Positions 36,276-48,473 of a stretch of DNA of 64,000 bases are shown here, in pieces. The DNA is from Raphanus sativus (Eukaryota > Streptophyta > Magnoliopsida > Brassicales > Brassicaceae), in the NCBI RefSeq assembly GCF_000801105.2, contig NC_079515.1, positions 26,373,407 through 26,437,406 of the forward strand, written 5' to 3'. The notes beneath the pieces are model-generated. The model ran no database searches, was not told the DNA's origin, and saw only the letters and a list, made by a program, of their open reading frames with translations. The position numbers and the translations under genes were made by a program. How positions within the stretch are numbered: the stretch's first letter is position 1; every line of letters begins with the position of its first letter.

Positions 36276-36840
36276 TTAATTTAGCGACTGAAAAAAAAAC
36301 CGGTCAGATCCATGTCCGTGAACGGTGATGATCCAATCCGGTTTGTTAAGCAAACGCGCACAGAAACTCAGGTAGACTCGCACGCAGACAACAAAATCAC
36401 TAGGGTTATCGAAGGGCAAAACCGTAATCTCCAAATCAGGAACGGTAAGTAGGTTTACTTGCGTTTTTATTATCCCGCCTCTCATATTCGAATTTCGAAA
36501 TTGTATTCTCCTCACACGTGACTTATGTGAGCGCCTCTCTCTCTCGCACGTGCCAACGTTTAGATTTGTTTATAATCCCGCTCTCCCCCCTTCAGAGATC
36601 GTCCTCTCACTCTCTCCTCACCCAGAAAGAAAAACTCTCTCGCCGCTTCGATTCGAGTTTCATCGGTTCATCATTCTCTTCAGAGGTAACAAATCCATGG
36701 AGTATTATTCTTATTTCTCTGTTCGATTTGAGTAACTTTAACGCTGATTCTTGATTTGAAATGACCGATTTGGATTCGGATTTGAAATTGATATATGAAT
36801 CTGATTCTTGTTTTTTTGCAGCCAACATCGAATCTTAAAG
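36276..36840 (+). promoter_or_regulatory. OSD1 promoter, leader and 5'-UTR intron
   Basis: The leader is CT-rich. A likely 5'-UTR intron runs from the GTAAC donor at about 36686 to an acceptor TTTTTTTGCAG at about 36821, leaving a short second leader piece before the ATG at 36841. A diverged copy of its upstream part lies at 31690-31915. Confidence 0.6.
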
Positions 36841-38019
36841 ATGCCAGAGGCGAGAGACAGAACGGAGAGGCCGGTGGACTACGCGGCGATATTCGCCAAC
36901 AGACGCCGTAACGGCGTGTTACTCGACGAGGCGGTCTCGCGTCTCGGCGGCGCGTCTGAACATCCAGTTCAGAGATTGCCGTCGGTTTCTCGGGTGGTGT
37001 ATGCGCGACCTGGATCTTTGATTGGGGGCAATTACAGTTCGTGGAGGCCTGGTGGTGGTGGTAACGGGAGTGGTCTCAGCAGTCCGTTTAGATCGTCGCA
37101 CGGAAGAGAGAATCTGTCTAGGCCTAGGCGTGTAGGAGTAAGAGGTGGTGGTGCTTCACGGAGTCCGTTACCTTCTTGGTACCCGAGGACGCCTCTACGT
37201 GATATAACTCATATCATGCGGGTAACGTTGACCAACCTCTTCTTCTGGTTATTAATCAGTTTCGGTGCAGCTTGGTTATGGTTTTGCTGAGTCTTTTAGT
37301 TTACTCATTGGGTCTAAATTGTGTTTTGTTTGCGTCTGAATATGCATTGAAGGAGGCTTCGTCAGCCTTTTTGTGTAAGCTGAGTCATAATGGTGTGTTC
37401 GTTCTGCTACTCTGATATGGGTTGTGCGGCTTACAATGGTTTTGTTGAGTCTTTAGTTTACTCATTGGGTCTCGTAGTACCTCCTTTTCAGCTGAATTGA
37501 GATTGGGGTTTTTGTCTGAACATTCATTGAAGTACGCTTGCATTAGCCTTTCTGTGTAAGCTGGATGGATAGTAGGTTTTGTTGCATTAGACTTGCGATT
37601 TAATCTGTTTATGGTTATGTCTATTTCAGGCTATTGAGAGAAGAAGAAGAGCTGGTATGGGAGTAGACAACGGCTTGGAGGCTGAGACTCCAACTCAGCA
37701 ACAAGCTCGTGTTCTTGAAACTCCAGTAGCATCGGCAGATGATGAGCACGATTGCTTAATGGTGACGCCTGCTCCAGCTGTGGGATTCAAACGTAGTTGC
37801 CCACCATCAACTGCTAAAGTTCAAAAGGTGTTGCTTGACATCACGAATGAGATATCTGAGGAAGAAGCAGGGTTCATCACACCCGAGAAGAAGCTGCTCA
37901 ACTCTATTGACATAGTGGAGAAGATTGTGATGGCGGAGATTCAGAAGCTGAAGAGCACTCCTATTGCAAAGAGGGAAGAGCGGGAGAGAAGGGTGAAGAC
38001 TTTAATGTCTATGCGGTGA
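36841..38019 (+). CDS. OSD1: APC/C inhibitor OSD1/UVI4-like (GIGAS CELL1)
   Basis: Two coding exons, 36841-37221 and 37630-38019, give 256 residues (Arabidopsis OSD1 about 243). Visible family marks are the MPEARDRxERPVDYAAIFANRR start, the D-box-like RNGVLLDEA, the GxEN box GREN (about residue 90), TPLRDITHI near the exon junction, and the C-terminal Met-Arg tail (TLMSMR) used to engage APC/C. OSD1 restrains the anaphase-promoting complex, keeping CDK activity up so that cells enter meiosis II. In Arabidopsis, loss gives unreduced gametes. The short Gly-rich stretch (about 68-80) is slightly expanded. Order RLK-OSD1-SCE1 matches Arabidopsis At3g57830/57860/57870. The paralogue UVI4 (At2g42260) is the alternative name; position favours OSD1. 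Confidence 0.93.
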
Positions 38020-38780
38020 TCCCACATTTAGCAGAAGACACTAGAGAGAGTGAGTACATCATCTTCTGATGATATCAAAAATCAACGGATCATCATCCAT
38101 CATCTTCTGATGATGTGTTTTCTACAAGTCCTTGAGTATCATTTTCTTATGATTCTACTAGATAAATACAATCATCCTGTTGATGATTTGTGTAGCATCA
38201 GGAATCATCTACTGATGAAATAGAGTTTGGATAGTTTTTACACATAATTGTTTGGAGTCTCCTCTGTAGACATTTTTCACTTGTAGATGAATCTCGTTCT
38301 TGTTGTTACGTTGATAATTGTGAGTTGGTATGAATCATTTGTTTTTCAAATCCAGAGAATAATAAAGATCATATAAGCAGCTTTTGATGTACAGATGCAA
38401 TTGAATTTTAGAATTACAATAGTTTAAGTTATTAGAAGTATTTTTTTTGTCTCAGAAAAGAAAATCTCGATAGAATTGAGAATTTAGACATCAGATTTAA
38501 CTTGGAAAATGGTAACACATAATAGACAAGAAGAGAACATAGTTAATGTATATGTGTAAAGAAACAAACACCAAGTGATTCAATAACCAAGAATATTAAC
38601 AGTTAACAGAGAGAGAAAAGAGATGTTTTTCTTTTATGAAAATCAAAGAGATTCTAGTAGTGTCTCAAAGGTGCAACAAAATGAGGAGTTTTCAATCACC
38701 ACATTTAAACACAATCACAAACACAAAAAGATTCAGAGAGGTTTGTCATCAGTTTTAGTGTTTGTCCTCTTCTGAGGGTT
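38020..38780. other. Convergent intergenic region OSD1/SCE1
   Basis: The OSD1 3' flank carries several near-repeats of CATCATCTTCTGATGAT (38055-38225), which can pair as small hairpins. The rest is AT-rich flank of SCE1. No gene. Confidence 0.5.
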
Positions 38781-40279
38781 TTAGACAATGGGAGGATACT
38801 GTTTGGACTGTAGCTTAACCCTTTTCTTGTACTCAACTGCATCCTGCAAGTTTTAAATTTCCATCAGTATTACAATAAACTCACAATCACTTGGTCACTA
38901 TGCTTCAGAAACTATGGCATCATTATTAGAGAGTTCGTACCTGAATGAAGAGATGGTAACCATCAGTCTGTGCAGGGTCAGCGGGATTAGGGGTGTCAAG
39001 TAAATCCTGAATACCGACAAGAATCTGCTTCACTGTGATGGCTGGTCTCCATCCCTAATCAACATTAACAACAGTGAGATTGAGGATGATGAAGATTTTG
39101 ATTTACTCATGAAGAAATGAAATGCAATGAAAAAAAAAAGTAGACTTACGGAATCCTCGTTGAGGATGGAGAGACAGACTGTTCCGGAAGGATAGACATT
39201 AGGGTGGAAGAAGCCTGGTGGGAATTTGCATTTAGGAGGCTTGCTCGGATAGTCCTCGCTGAAGTGCATCGTTAATGGAAAGTATCCACCTTCCCAATCA
39301 GTCTGTAGTGTCAAAGCAAATTCACTATTAGAGTAAAATATAATGACACTAGCAAAATCACTCTTATCAACCAACCAACCAAGGCAACCATTTGCAAATA
39401 TGGAAAAGCCAATGAAATCTCAAACTAAGAGATAAACATCAGAGATCAGATTCAATGTCGTTTTCTAGACCAAAGTCAGGACATCTTCACAGGTGAAGAT
39501 AAATAGTGAGATTACAGCTATTCACAGCAAATAATACACAATCAGTAGTCTACAGAGTCGTGTATAGTTGTAGCTAATTATACTAGGAGCATAATGATTA
39601 GCAATTACTCTAAACTCTTTATCAGCAATGATCCAAGTAGAAAAGGCTAAGTAAGGTACAAAGCAGAGTTCAAATGCAACCATATCATCAAGACCACAAC
39701 ATTTATGCACCAAAATTTTTTAAGCTTGAAGTCAGGAGGACATCACAGGTGAAAATAAATAGTGATATTACAGCTACTCTTTCTAGAATAATCGAGACAA
39801 TCAGTCTACAGTGTCTTCGTGTCAAGTAACTATGAGTAATACTAAAGGAATGAACAGCAATTACTTTTGCACTTAAAACTCTTATTAGCCATGAACCAAG
39901 TCGAAAAGGCGTAATAATGAGACAAACAGCCTACAGTGTCTGTATACAGAACAGAGTTCGAATTCAGACAGAACATAAGAAATGAAAGATAAACAAGGAG
40001 ATAACAAAGCTACTATTTACAAAAAAAAAAGAAGAAGATGAATTGTATACACTTACCCCAGCTTTACCAGGGATAGTGCAATGCCACACCATTAGGTTGA
40101 CAGACCCATCAGCTCCAGTCTCCGGCTTCGCCACAAATCCCTAATTTCACCATCACCAACAAGTACAATCAGAGACAATCAATGAAAATTTTACAGAAGA
40201 ACAGAATATATACGGACATGAGGATGATTCTTCCTCCACGACTTCCTCTCCTCCGCCAAACGACCACGAGCGATTCCAC

Positions 40280-40286
<7 letters not shown>
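38781..40286 (-). CDS. SCE1: SUMO-conjugating enzyme E2 (UBC9/SCE1)
   Basis: Five coding exons on the minus strand: 40286-40218, 40140-40057, 39302-39150, 39054-38941, 38843-38781. They give exactly 160 residues, the length of Arabidopsis SCE1. The UBC fold is complete. The [11 protein letters not shown]-terminal helix contacts SUMO and E1; [15 protein letters not shown] holds the HPN motif and catalytic Cys (about residue 94); [10 protein letters not shown] follows. It accepts SUMO from the SAE1/2 E1 and passes it to lysines, alone or with SIZ1. Intron 2 is long (39303-40056). The first donor, CAT|GTCCGTA, is weak, and the alternative of a downstream donor breaks the frame. A (CT)n microsatellite abuts the start codon. 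Confidence 0.96.

Positions 40287-40316
<30 letters not shown>
40286..40316. repeat. (CT)n microsatellite at the SCE1 start codon
   Basis: About 31 bases of uninterrupted CT, read as GA repeats in the SCE1 transcript directly 5' of the ATG. It would lie in the 5' UTR next to the initiation site. Confidence 0.95.
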
Positions 40317-40319
<3 letters not shown>

Positions 40320-42836
40320 GCTGCTCTCCAAACTCTTTATTTCTCTCTATATATAACTCGACGAAGACGAAGAAATGGAAGTTACAGATTTACCCCTATG
40401 TTAAAGCCGGGAAAGGCCGAAAGGGTAGTAGTCGGAGGATCGTGCGGTCCAGATTCGTCGGCGGATGAATGTCTTCTCGTCCTACTTCCCCTTAATTAAA
40501 TTGACAGGTCAATTATTTAATGAAAAGAAGAAGTCAAATGGATAATGTTGGCGTGAAACCTACGCGATGAAAAAAAAAAACTTACCATAACATTCTCTCT
40601 CCCTGCCATAACGTATCCTATTTTCACATGGCCCATAAAACCAATTCTGGGCCCATTAACTTTTTCTGTTCTTGTTTCTTAAACTTGCTTCAACTATTTT
40701 AATTTATGTTTAATTTACTTCAAAACTATACAGAACTGTTTTCCTATCGGCTATCTATTATCTAGTTTGTTCTCTCTCATTTCTTTTAAACCGACGCTTT
40801 TGTATGCTATTATTGTTTTTAAGACTGACTTGACACTTGTAATTACTCCCTTACCCAATGACCAGACCATTATTTTTGTGTTCACTTTGGCAATGTCTTT
40901 AAAACAATTTCTCTTTATTAAACTACTACTATCATATACGTTTATGAATTATGATTTTCAATTTTTACCTCTTTGACAACTTTTATCACCTAACTTATCT
41001 TATTTCAACAATAATGAATATCCTCAACAAAACAAAAACTAAAAATTAATACAAAACTAGAATACAATCCGCTGTTGAAAACAAAATGTGCTCTTTTTAT
41101 TTTGAAAACAGAATTAGTACAGTTTTCTTTTTTATTATTATTTTTTTTGACGACGTACAGTTTTCTTATTTTGGATGTTTGGTTATTTCGAATTTGTGTA
41201 TTGCTAACATTGGCCACAAATTATTTTTATTAACAGGATCATAGTCTTTGTCCACTACTTAATTATCATGTATCTAATTATTTTTGGTTTAATTTCTTTA
41301 ATTTTTTTGGGAGTTTTTCAAAAACTTAATGCATTATTAATTTATGCTATATTGTTTATTTTAGGTTATTATTAGTTTGATCCTTTCAAGAAAAAAACAT
41401 ATCAACTACGGAACATAATAAAATTTGGTTGTCACTCAGTAAAAAAAGATGTAAAAATATATGATGCTACACCACCAACTTTTTCTCGTCCAACTTTTAT
41501 TTTCACTGGTCACAGTTTTCTTTGTTATCATAAGTTATTAGATATGATACATCTGCTTCAAAACAAACTAAAATATAAAGTTCAAAACCTAAATCCAGAG
41601 ACATGTTAAACAAGAATACTCGTAAGTAAGACGAATAGAAATGTTTGTGTGTTTGTTTGTATACATTTAACCTAAAAGCATCAGCTTTCTTAATTTTATA
41701 TTTTAGTCTCCCATTTTAATTATAGTTCTTATTTTAGTTTCTTTTATCGATTGAGTTATACCTTTTTCAAAAAAAATATATGGTTAGAAATATAATAGAA
41801 AAAATTAGGTGAGTTCTTGTTGTTTATTTTAGAAATATAATAGAAAAATTATTATCGTATTAACTAAAAACTATTTTAAATATTTATGGGTCCATAAATA
41901 TTTATTAATATAAGTCCATCATATATTTTTCACTTAGATATTTTCAAGTGATTATTATCTCTTTATTAATCTGGATTATATATCAACATAATATCAGGTA
42001 AACAAGTGTTTGTCATCATATTTCATTAATGGCTTAAACAAAGAAACTAAAATATAATGGAAAGTTCTAATTTTAACATATTTTATACAACATTTCAAAT
42101 TTATTTTCAGATGATAATTTATACATATAATGATATAAATATCTAAAATTTGTGATTAAAAATACACTAACTCTTATAAATCATTTATAAATGTTAAAGT
42201 ATTGTTCATATAAGTTTATAAACTCAACTCACTCTCTAAAATACTACAATTAAACTATAATACCTAAATATTAAATCAATACAGTATATTATACTCTCTC
42301 CTTTCCTAAATGTAGGATGTTTTAAAAAACTTTGATGTTTCAATATATAAAATGTTTTTATTTTTCTAGGTAACTTTTAATTTATTAAAAAATGTGTGAC
42401 CAATATCATATTTAACAGTCTATTTTGTAATTGGTTGAATACCGTTAATTTATAGTTTTAACATTATTTTCTAGACAAAAAAGTGAATTTGTCTTAATAT
42501 GTGTGTTTTCACCTAAACATCTTATATTTAGAAATCAGAGCTAGTAATATTTTTGATTAAATATATTCAACAAATTTCACATAAATAAATGCATTCGATT
42601 AAAGAGACCCCCTGTATCTTTCTCATCTGAACGTGTCATAGTTCGGATCAACGGTAAATCCAACGGCCACAGAAACAGGACGTAGATTAATATCATACAC
42701 GTGCGCGCACTAACTACAACAGTCTCTCTCTCCTCCTCCTCCCCCTTGAATGATTCGTCACCCAAAGAAAGATCTGCAACTTCACCACCGTACCACTTCC
42801 TCTCTCCTCTCTCTATCTTCACCACGAGGAATCATC
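40317..42836. other. Divergent intergenic region SCE1/TBCC
   Basis: SCE1 promoter to about 40.7 kb (TGGCCCATAAAA and GGGCCCATTAAC near 40630-40660, site II-like). Then AT-rich DNA containing a Stowaway MITE, then the CT-rich leader of the TBCC gene (42700-42836). The Arabidopsis gene At3g57880 (an MCTP) expected here is absent. Confidence 0.6.
42294..42544. mobile_element. Stowaway-type MITE (Tc1/mariner)
   Basis: A 251-bp element flanked by TA dinucleotides. The left end CTCTCTCCTTTCCTAAATGT and following GATGTTTT match the complemented right end (CTAGCTCTGATTTCTAAATA then AAGATGTTTA) imperfectly over about 32 bases. The interior is AT-rich, with no coding capacity. Confidence 0.75.
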
Positions 42837-45800
42837 ATGATCGAAGACCAAGACCTCGTCGACCAATCACCACCACCGCCTCCTCCAGACCCAAACCCGA
42901 ATTCACTAATCCACCCTCGACGCGTCTCTTTCGAGCACGGCCTCCTCCCGATCCAGAAGCTCGTTCTCGCCGACCCGATCCAAACCCTAGCTCCCGTGAA
43001 GCAGAAGCTAGCCGATGCCGCCTCGAACAACCACCGCGTCGGATCGGATTCGATCGCCGACGCTCTCCAGATCTCCGGCGACCACGCTCGTCTCGTCCTC
43101 GAGACACTCGGCTCGGTGCTTCATTCCGAGTCGGATCCTCTGGTTGGGGCTAAACCGGAGGAGGTGGAATCCGTGGGAGCTGATTTGAGGGATCTGGTTT
43201 TGTTTCTGTATATTCAGTCGTATAAGAAGTTGCTGCCTAGGACGCATAAGGACTCTGCCGCCGTGGCTGATGTGTGGCCGTCCACTTCGGCTTTTGATGG
43301 TTACTTGTCTGCCTTGTCTCCAATTCAGGCAAGTTTCTGAGTTGGAGCAAGTCACATTCAATTTGATCCCAGTGCGTAATTATAGAGTCGTTTTGCGTTG
43401 AATTCGACTATAGTTTTACAAATGCAATTTAAAGGTTTTGTTTTGATGTACTTTGGAATTTAGAGTTAACGCAAAGTTGGAAGCTTGGGAGAGGTTCTTT
43501 GAATTGATTGGTGTGGATGTAGGGTTTCTATTATATGTGCGTTTGTAATATTCAATGGATAAGGATTCTTTTGATGCATATTGATTGACTTATTGCTTCA
43601 ATTACGATGAAACTATTAGGTATGCGTGTCGTAGTCTTGTTCGTGTTTCAACAGTAATTGTTCTTCTATATGATATATTCTTCCCTATCACGTGGTATAA
43701 AATGTTAGTTATATTTCCTTTTGATCATTTTGCAGCTTGTTCGCAGCAACAGCCGTCGGTTTATGCCGTCACAAGCAGATGACGAAGCTCATCAGTTGTC
43801 ATACCTACAAAAACATTTAGGAAATATCATTTCTCTACTTGCAGAGCCTGTGGAAGGAGAAGGAGAAGAATCATTGGTATGGCGCTATTTTTGTCAAGAA
43901 TTTTGAGGGAATGAGAGTGAAGACAATTTTTTCAATATATAGGATGATTATTTCATGATGGTTCAAGCTATTAATTGTTTGCATGTTTAAAACATCCTTC
44001 AGGTTCTCTCTATGGAGGCTTTTGAGCACCTGGGTTTTCTGGTTCAGTTCGGCGACAAGGGATCTGATGTATCTCCACTGAGCCAAGCGACTCCTTTTTT
44101 TGCAAACTCGGATCCGGATATGCCTGCTGTTCCAGTCCCTGCTTCCCAGGTGCATGACTGGCTTCTGCAAAACATAGCTTCCGCTTTAGAAAGTATTACT
44201 GAGAGAATTTCTGGGAAAGAGAACGGGCCATCTAATGCCTCTGATCAAGATGATGCTATGTCAGATGCTTGTGCTGTTCCGAACAAGGTTGCACCTAGTG
44301 GTAGAGGCCCGTGTTTAATCGAAGGAGTCTCCAAGACTTCACTTGTTAAGCAGGCCTCCGATCTTAGGGGTAGATCTGTAAAGGTTCGCTTATGAAGAAT
44401 GACTTACTTTTGACGTGCGTTATACAGTCTCTGTGTGCACTCATATCAACTACATGTTCTGTGTATTTGCAGGTTGTCAATTGCCATGATTCTGTTATTT
44501 ATCTTTTGGCGCCATTGAGATATGCAACTGTGCATGGATGTTCTGATACAACTATAGTTCTAGGAGCTGTTGGCAAGGTACGGACACAATACTCCGTTCC
44601 TCTGTGTCTTTAAAGGAGATAGCCAAGTCAATATTTAACAGGCTATATTATCTGCCGAATTTTACTTAAAGATATAGCAAATATATTTTCTTTTTGCAGG
44701 CACTAAAAGTTGAGCATTGTGAGCGAGTTCATGTGATTGCAGCTGCCAAACGAGTGTGCATCGCCAATTGCCGTGAATGTGTATTCTTTTTGGGAGTCAA
44801 TCAGCGACCACTAATTGTTGGTGATAACCACAAACTGCAGGTGAAGCCTCCCTCTCTCAGATTTTTTAAGTTTTTTATCATGCTTCACAGTGCGTAGACA
44901 ACTCTTCCGTTCATTTATGGTACAATGCCAAAATCAGTGAAGAGGCTTGACTTTTTTTTAGTAGCTTATTTTGGTGAATATGCTCTTCTAAACATGTGTG
45001 CTGAGTTTAATGGTAACATCTTCGAGGTGTTATCTCACTATATTTGGTTAAGAAATACTTCTTTGGTCTGATGTTTGCTTGAGAAGGTGTTACTGGTTTC
45101 CTTTGCAACTGGAAATATAAACACTGTTTGGTATCTAGTGGTTCTAGTATTTACAGGCTAATTAAAACAAACTTTTTGGTTTATGTTCCAGGTCGCTCCA
45201 TATAATACATATTACTCCCATTTGGGGGAGCACATGAGTGAGGTAGGGGTTGAGCCAACTATCAACAAATGGGATAAACCATTGGTATTGGGAGCAGTGG
45301 ATCCACATGATTCACTCTCACATCCTGCAGGCGTTGCTGATGCACAGGCTGAATCAGCTGCTTGTGTGGACCCTGACCAGTTCATTAACTTTTTGGTATA
45401 CTCTGTTTTTGTTAGCCTCATTTGACTTCAATAACTGGTGAATGCTATTCAAGAAACAATCTGATCACGTTTTTACCTGTGGTGAAGATCCCAAACTGGT
45501 TTAGCGGCGAGGAGATTGGTTCGACTAAAGACAATCCATTTCCATTGCCAGACCCTTATACGGCAGCTCAGCAGAGAAACGTATGTTATTTACGTTTTGT
45601 CTCTAATATAATAACTGAAGCACTTGGTCGCTTCTTCTTTAACTCTTTTACTTTTGGTTTCACCAGCTTAAGAACTTGGAAGAAACAAGACGATCTCTAA
45701 GAGAAACGCCTCTGGAAGAAAACCGGAAAAAGGAGCTATCAACTGCACTCCACGTGTATTTCAAAGACTGGCTCTATGGTAAGAACTTTCAAAATCAAAC

Positions 45801-45913
45801 CGCACTTAAAAGTTTATGTGCATCATTAGGTTTTGACTCTCTCTTATGTTTCTGCTGTGAATATGACAGCAAGTGGAAATATAAGGCAACTCTACTGCTT
45901 ACAAGGTGACTAA
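42837..45913 (+). CDS. TBCC-domain (tubulin cofactor C-like / C-CAP) protein
   Basis: Nine coding exons: 42837-43328, 43736-43876, 44003-44383, 44473-44577, 44700-44840, 45192-45395, 45488-45580, 45667-45778, 45870-45913. They total 570 residues, almost the length of Arabidopsis At3g57890. The N-terminal third is helical and acidic/proline-rich at the start. The centre-right (about residues 310-445) is the C-CAP/TBCC beta-helix, seen in NCHDSVIYLLAPLRYATVHGC, KVEHCERVHVIAAAKRVCIANC and VNQRPLIVGDN. TBCC-domain proteins act on tubulin folding or Arf-like GTPases; the human relative TBCCD1 works at the centrosome. The catalytic Arg-finger motif of cofactor C is not obvious. Intron 1 is of the GC-AG class (donor CAG|GCAAGT). 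An in-frame upstream ATG at 42750 would add 29 residues; I prefer 42837. Confidence 0.9.
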
Positions 45914-46320
45914 ATAATGAACAAATAAACCAAGTGGAAGATGTCGCGTTTCTGTAGAGCTCTCTCGATCATTTTGGCATAGTGAAGAAACCCAAGACCC
46001 CCCTCCCAACCTGATTTGCAGTTTGGAATCTGTACGCACCACGTAACTTATCTGCACAGAACATTCCACTAAAGCTTTTCCTTTAGATCATTATTTTCTT
46101 TATTTCTGCTTTGGTCATGCTCAATCTTTGTTCCTTTTGACATTTCAATCCCTCGTTTTTGTCCTCTTTTCGCTTTTTGAAAACCTTATCTTGGGGACAA
46201 GAACATGATGTGTTCCTTGAACTGTTACTGTTTGCAGTTACATAAGCAGGTAGGTGAAGAATTACAGTGAATTTCAAGGAATTTCAAGGACTTGCTAATT
46301 GCCATAATACTCATGCTTTG
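45914..46320. other. TBCC 3' flank
   Basis: Mixed-composition 3' flank. The short open frame on - at 46083-46277 shows no motif. The end merges into the repeat cluster that fills the next 8.7 kb. Confidence 0.4.
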
Positions 46321-46402
46321 ATATATAGTATATATTAATGATGATGTTGATGTTCTAATGTCATACACTTGATGATGATGTTCTAGCCTGATTCTCACAC
46401 TA

Positions 46403-46715
46403 TGTAACTGGTAACTTGTTTTAGGAATGTATGGAATAAAAGGAATTGGAATAAATGGGATACAACGGAATGGAACGGTTCTAATTTGAGGGATAAAAGG
46501 AATGAAATATTTAATTTATCTCATTCCACTCATTTCTTGCATTCCTCTTCTTTTTTCATCATGAAAGAAATTTAACGTGACTTACAGTTATTTCTATTCA
46601 TCCCACAAGAATGGATGGAATTAAAATTTTTCTTTTTTCCTTCTAACTGGTAATTTTTTTTTAGGAATTCTTATGAATGACTAATTCCACATTATTCCAT
46701 TCATAAAAAGTACAT
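46403..46715. mobile_element. MITE copy A (Harbinger-like, truncated left end)
   Basis: Starts TGTAACTGG and continues AGGAATGTATGGAATAAA; ends ATTCCATTCATAAAAAGTAC. It is about 80% similar to the complete copy at 47692-48037 but lacks clean terminal repeats. The right end runs directly into cluster sequence. Confidence 0.6.
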
Positions 46716-47465
46716 GCGTTTCTGTTGGTTGTGAAAACAAAGAGCTTATCAATAAAGACAAATAAATGGCTTAAAGATCAAGAGCCAAAACCATTTAGCG
46801 TCATTTGTTGGTGATTACTTACGTATCAGTCTCACTCTCTGGTTCTAGCAGAAGGAGATGCCAACCTGCTAAAGAGAACGAGAACAAACGAAAACTCATT
46901 TCAGTTTTTTTTTTTAAATTGTGTCGACACTCATTGCAGGTTTTATCAAACAACAAAAACACGAAAAAGCAGTTAATAGGCCGTTGTTTACATGTTCTCT
47001 GAAGTTGGCCCATTTTACATTGATTGATAGCTGACCAATGAGTCAATGATCATGAGGAAGGGTTAGAAGCTACAACAACTAGGTATCTAGCAACAACCTG
47101 GGGCGGACTCACGTAGGGACTACCTGTGGCTCGTGTCACATAGTAAGGTATAAAAAGCTTTAATGCACCTCGGAATACAAAGCAAACTATGTAGCTAACT
47201 TGGTCATGCAAGCTAAATTTTGCCCCACCCAGCCAAATTCAAACCCATGTGCTGCTTTTCTCTGCTTTCAGTTTTTCTACAAATTTCTAACTACTGTTTT
47301 ATCAAATATATTCTTTTGGTTTTACGATCAAAACTATTTTTTAATAACTGTTTTATTTTCTGTTTTAATAGAAAATTTCTAATTTTACCACAATATTTTT
47401 TTACCACAAATTTGATGTCACTTTTCAAAATTATATTTAAAAGATGTCTATTTCATAAATATTTT

Positions 47466-47634
47466 AAATTTTTGTTGATAAATAACTAAACTAACTCTTT
47501 TTAATTATCTATAAAAATTTATAAATCTAGATCTATCTCTTAAATATTAAATTCTAAATTTTTTATTAAGTATTTATAAATTTCATAAATAAAAATTAGA
47601 AAGAGTTAGTTTAGTTATTTATCAACAAATTTCT
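47466..47634. repeat. Near-perfect 170-bp hairpin element
   Basis: TTTGTTGATAAATAACTAAA with ACTAACTCTTT at the left is repeated inverted at the right (AAAGAGTTAGTTTAGTTATT then TATCAACAAA). The arms are about 33 bp, the interior AT-rich. Likely a small foldback or MITE of unassigned class. Confidence 0.8.
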
Positions 47635-47691
47635 TAAATATTAAATTTATAAAAATTTAATTACACCCAAATGTTAAAGTTGTTTTATTGA

Positions 47692-48037
47692 GGCTGTAAC
47701 TGGAAACTTAATTTAGGAATGTATGGAATAAATGGAATTGGAATCAGTGGAATAAAATGGAATGGAATGGTGACAATTTTAGGAATTAAAGGAATGATAT
47801 ATGTATTTATTTTTAATTATATTCAAATTATTTCATTCCATCCATTCCTTTCATTCCTCTTCATTTTTATCATGAATGAACTTTAACGTGATTTCTTGTT
47901 TTTCTCATTCATCCCACAGGAATGTGTGGAATCAAAAAAATTGTTTTTTTCCACTTAACTGGTAAAATTATTTTGGAATGTCTATGAATAACTGATTCCA
48001 TATGATTCCATTCATAAAAAAAGTATTCCAGTTACAG
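47692..48037. mobile_element. MITE copy B (PIF/Harbinger-like)
   Basis: Terminal repeats GGCTGTAACTGGAA (left) and GGCTGTAACTGGAA (right, complemented) flank about 345 bp. TGA on both sides is a possible 3-bp target duplication. The interior repeats GGAATGGAAT/ATTCCATTCC motifs in inverted orientation. No transposase. Confidence 0.75.
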
Positions 48038-48473
48038 CCTGAATTTTCTTTTTGAGAAAGGGTACTCAACTTATAGTATTTCAGTCACTTTTTAATATCA
48101 TATTTTCAATAGAAAAACTCATAATTTATTGATATTTAACTTTGCAATTATTTTTATTAAGTATTTTCAATAGTTAGACAAAGATAAAAACTAAAAGAAA
48201 TAAACTTTTATGATGAATTTTTGTTTTATTTTATGATGAAATTACTATTTGCATATATAATTTTATGATATTATTGAAAATGAAAATTTAAAATTTATAA
48301 TTATCTCTTTTATATTTTATTCAATTTGAGAAAAATTGATGACTAATGTATTTTTTTATTTTTAAAATATAGTTTAGTTTTATTTATTAAACTATATTTA
48401 TTACAACATAAATTATATATTGTGTTTCACATTAAGATATTTTTCTGGATTCGCCCCTCACAGCAATCATAGA

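Noticed and set aside
42701..43153. 150-residue Arg/Pro-rich ORF at the TBCC start
   Set aside because: Other phase of TBCC exon 1, whose true frame continues through eight further exons.
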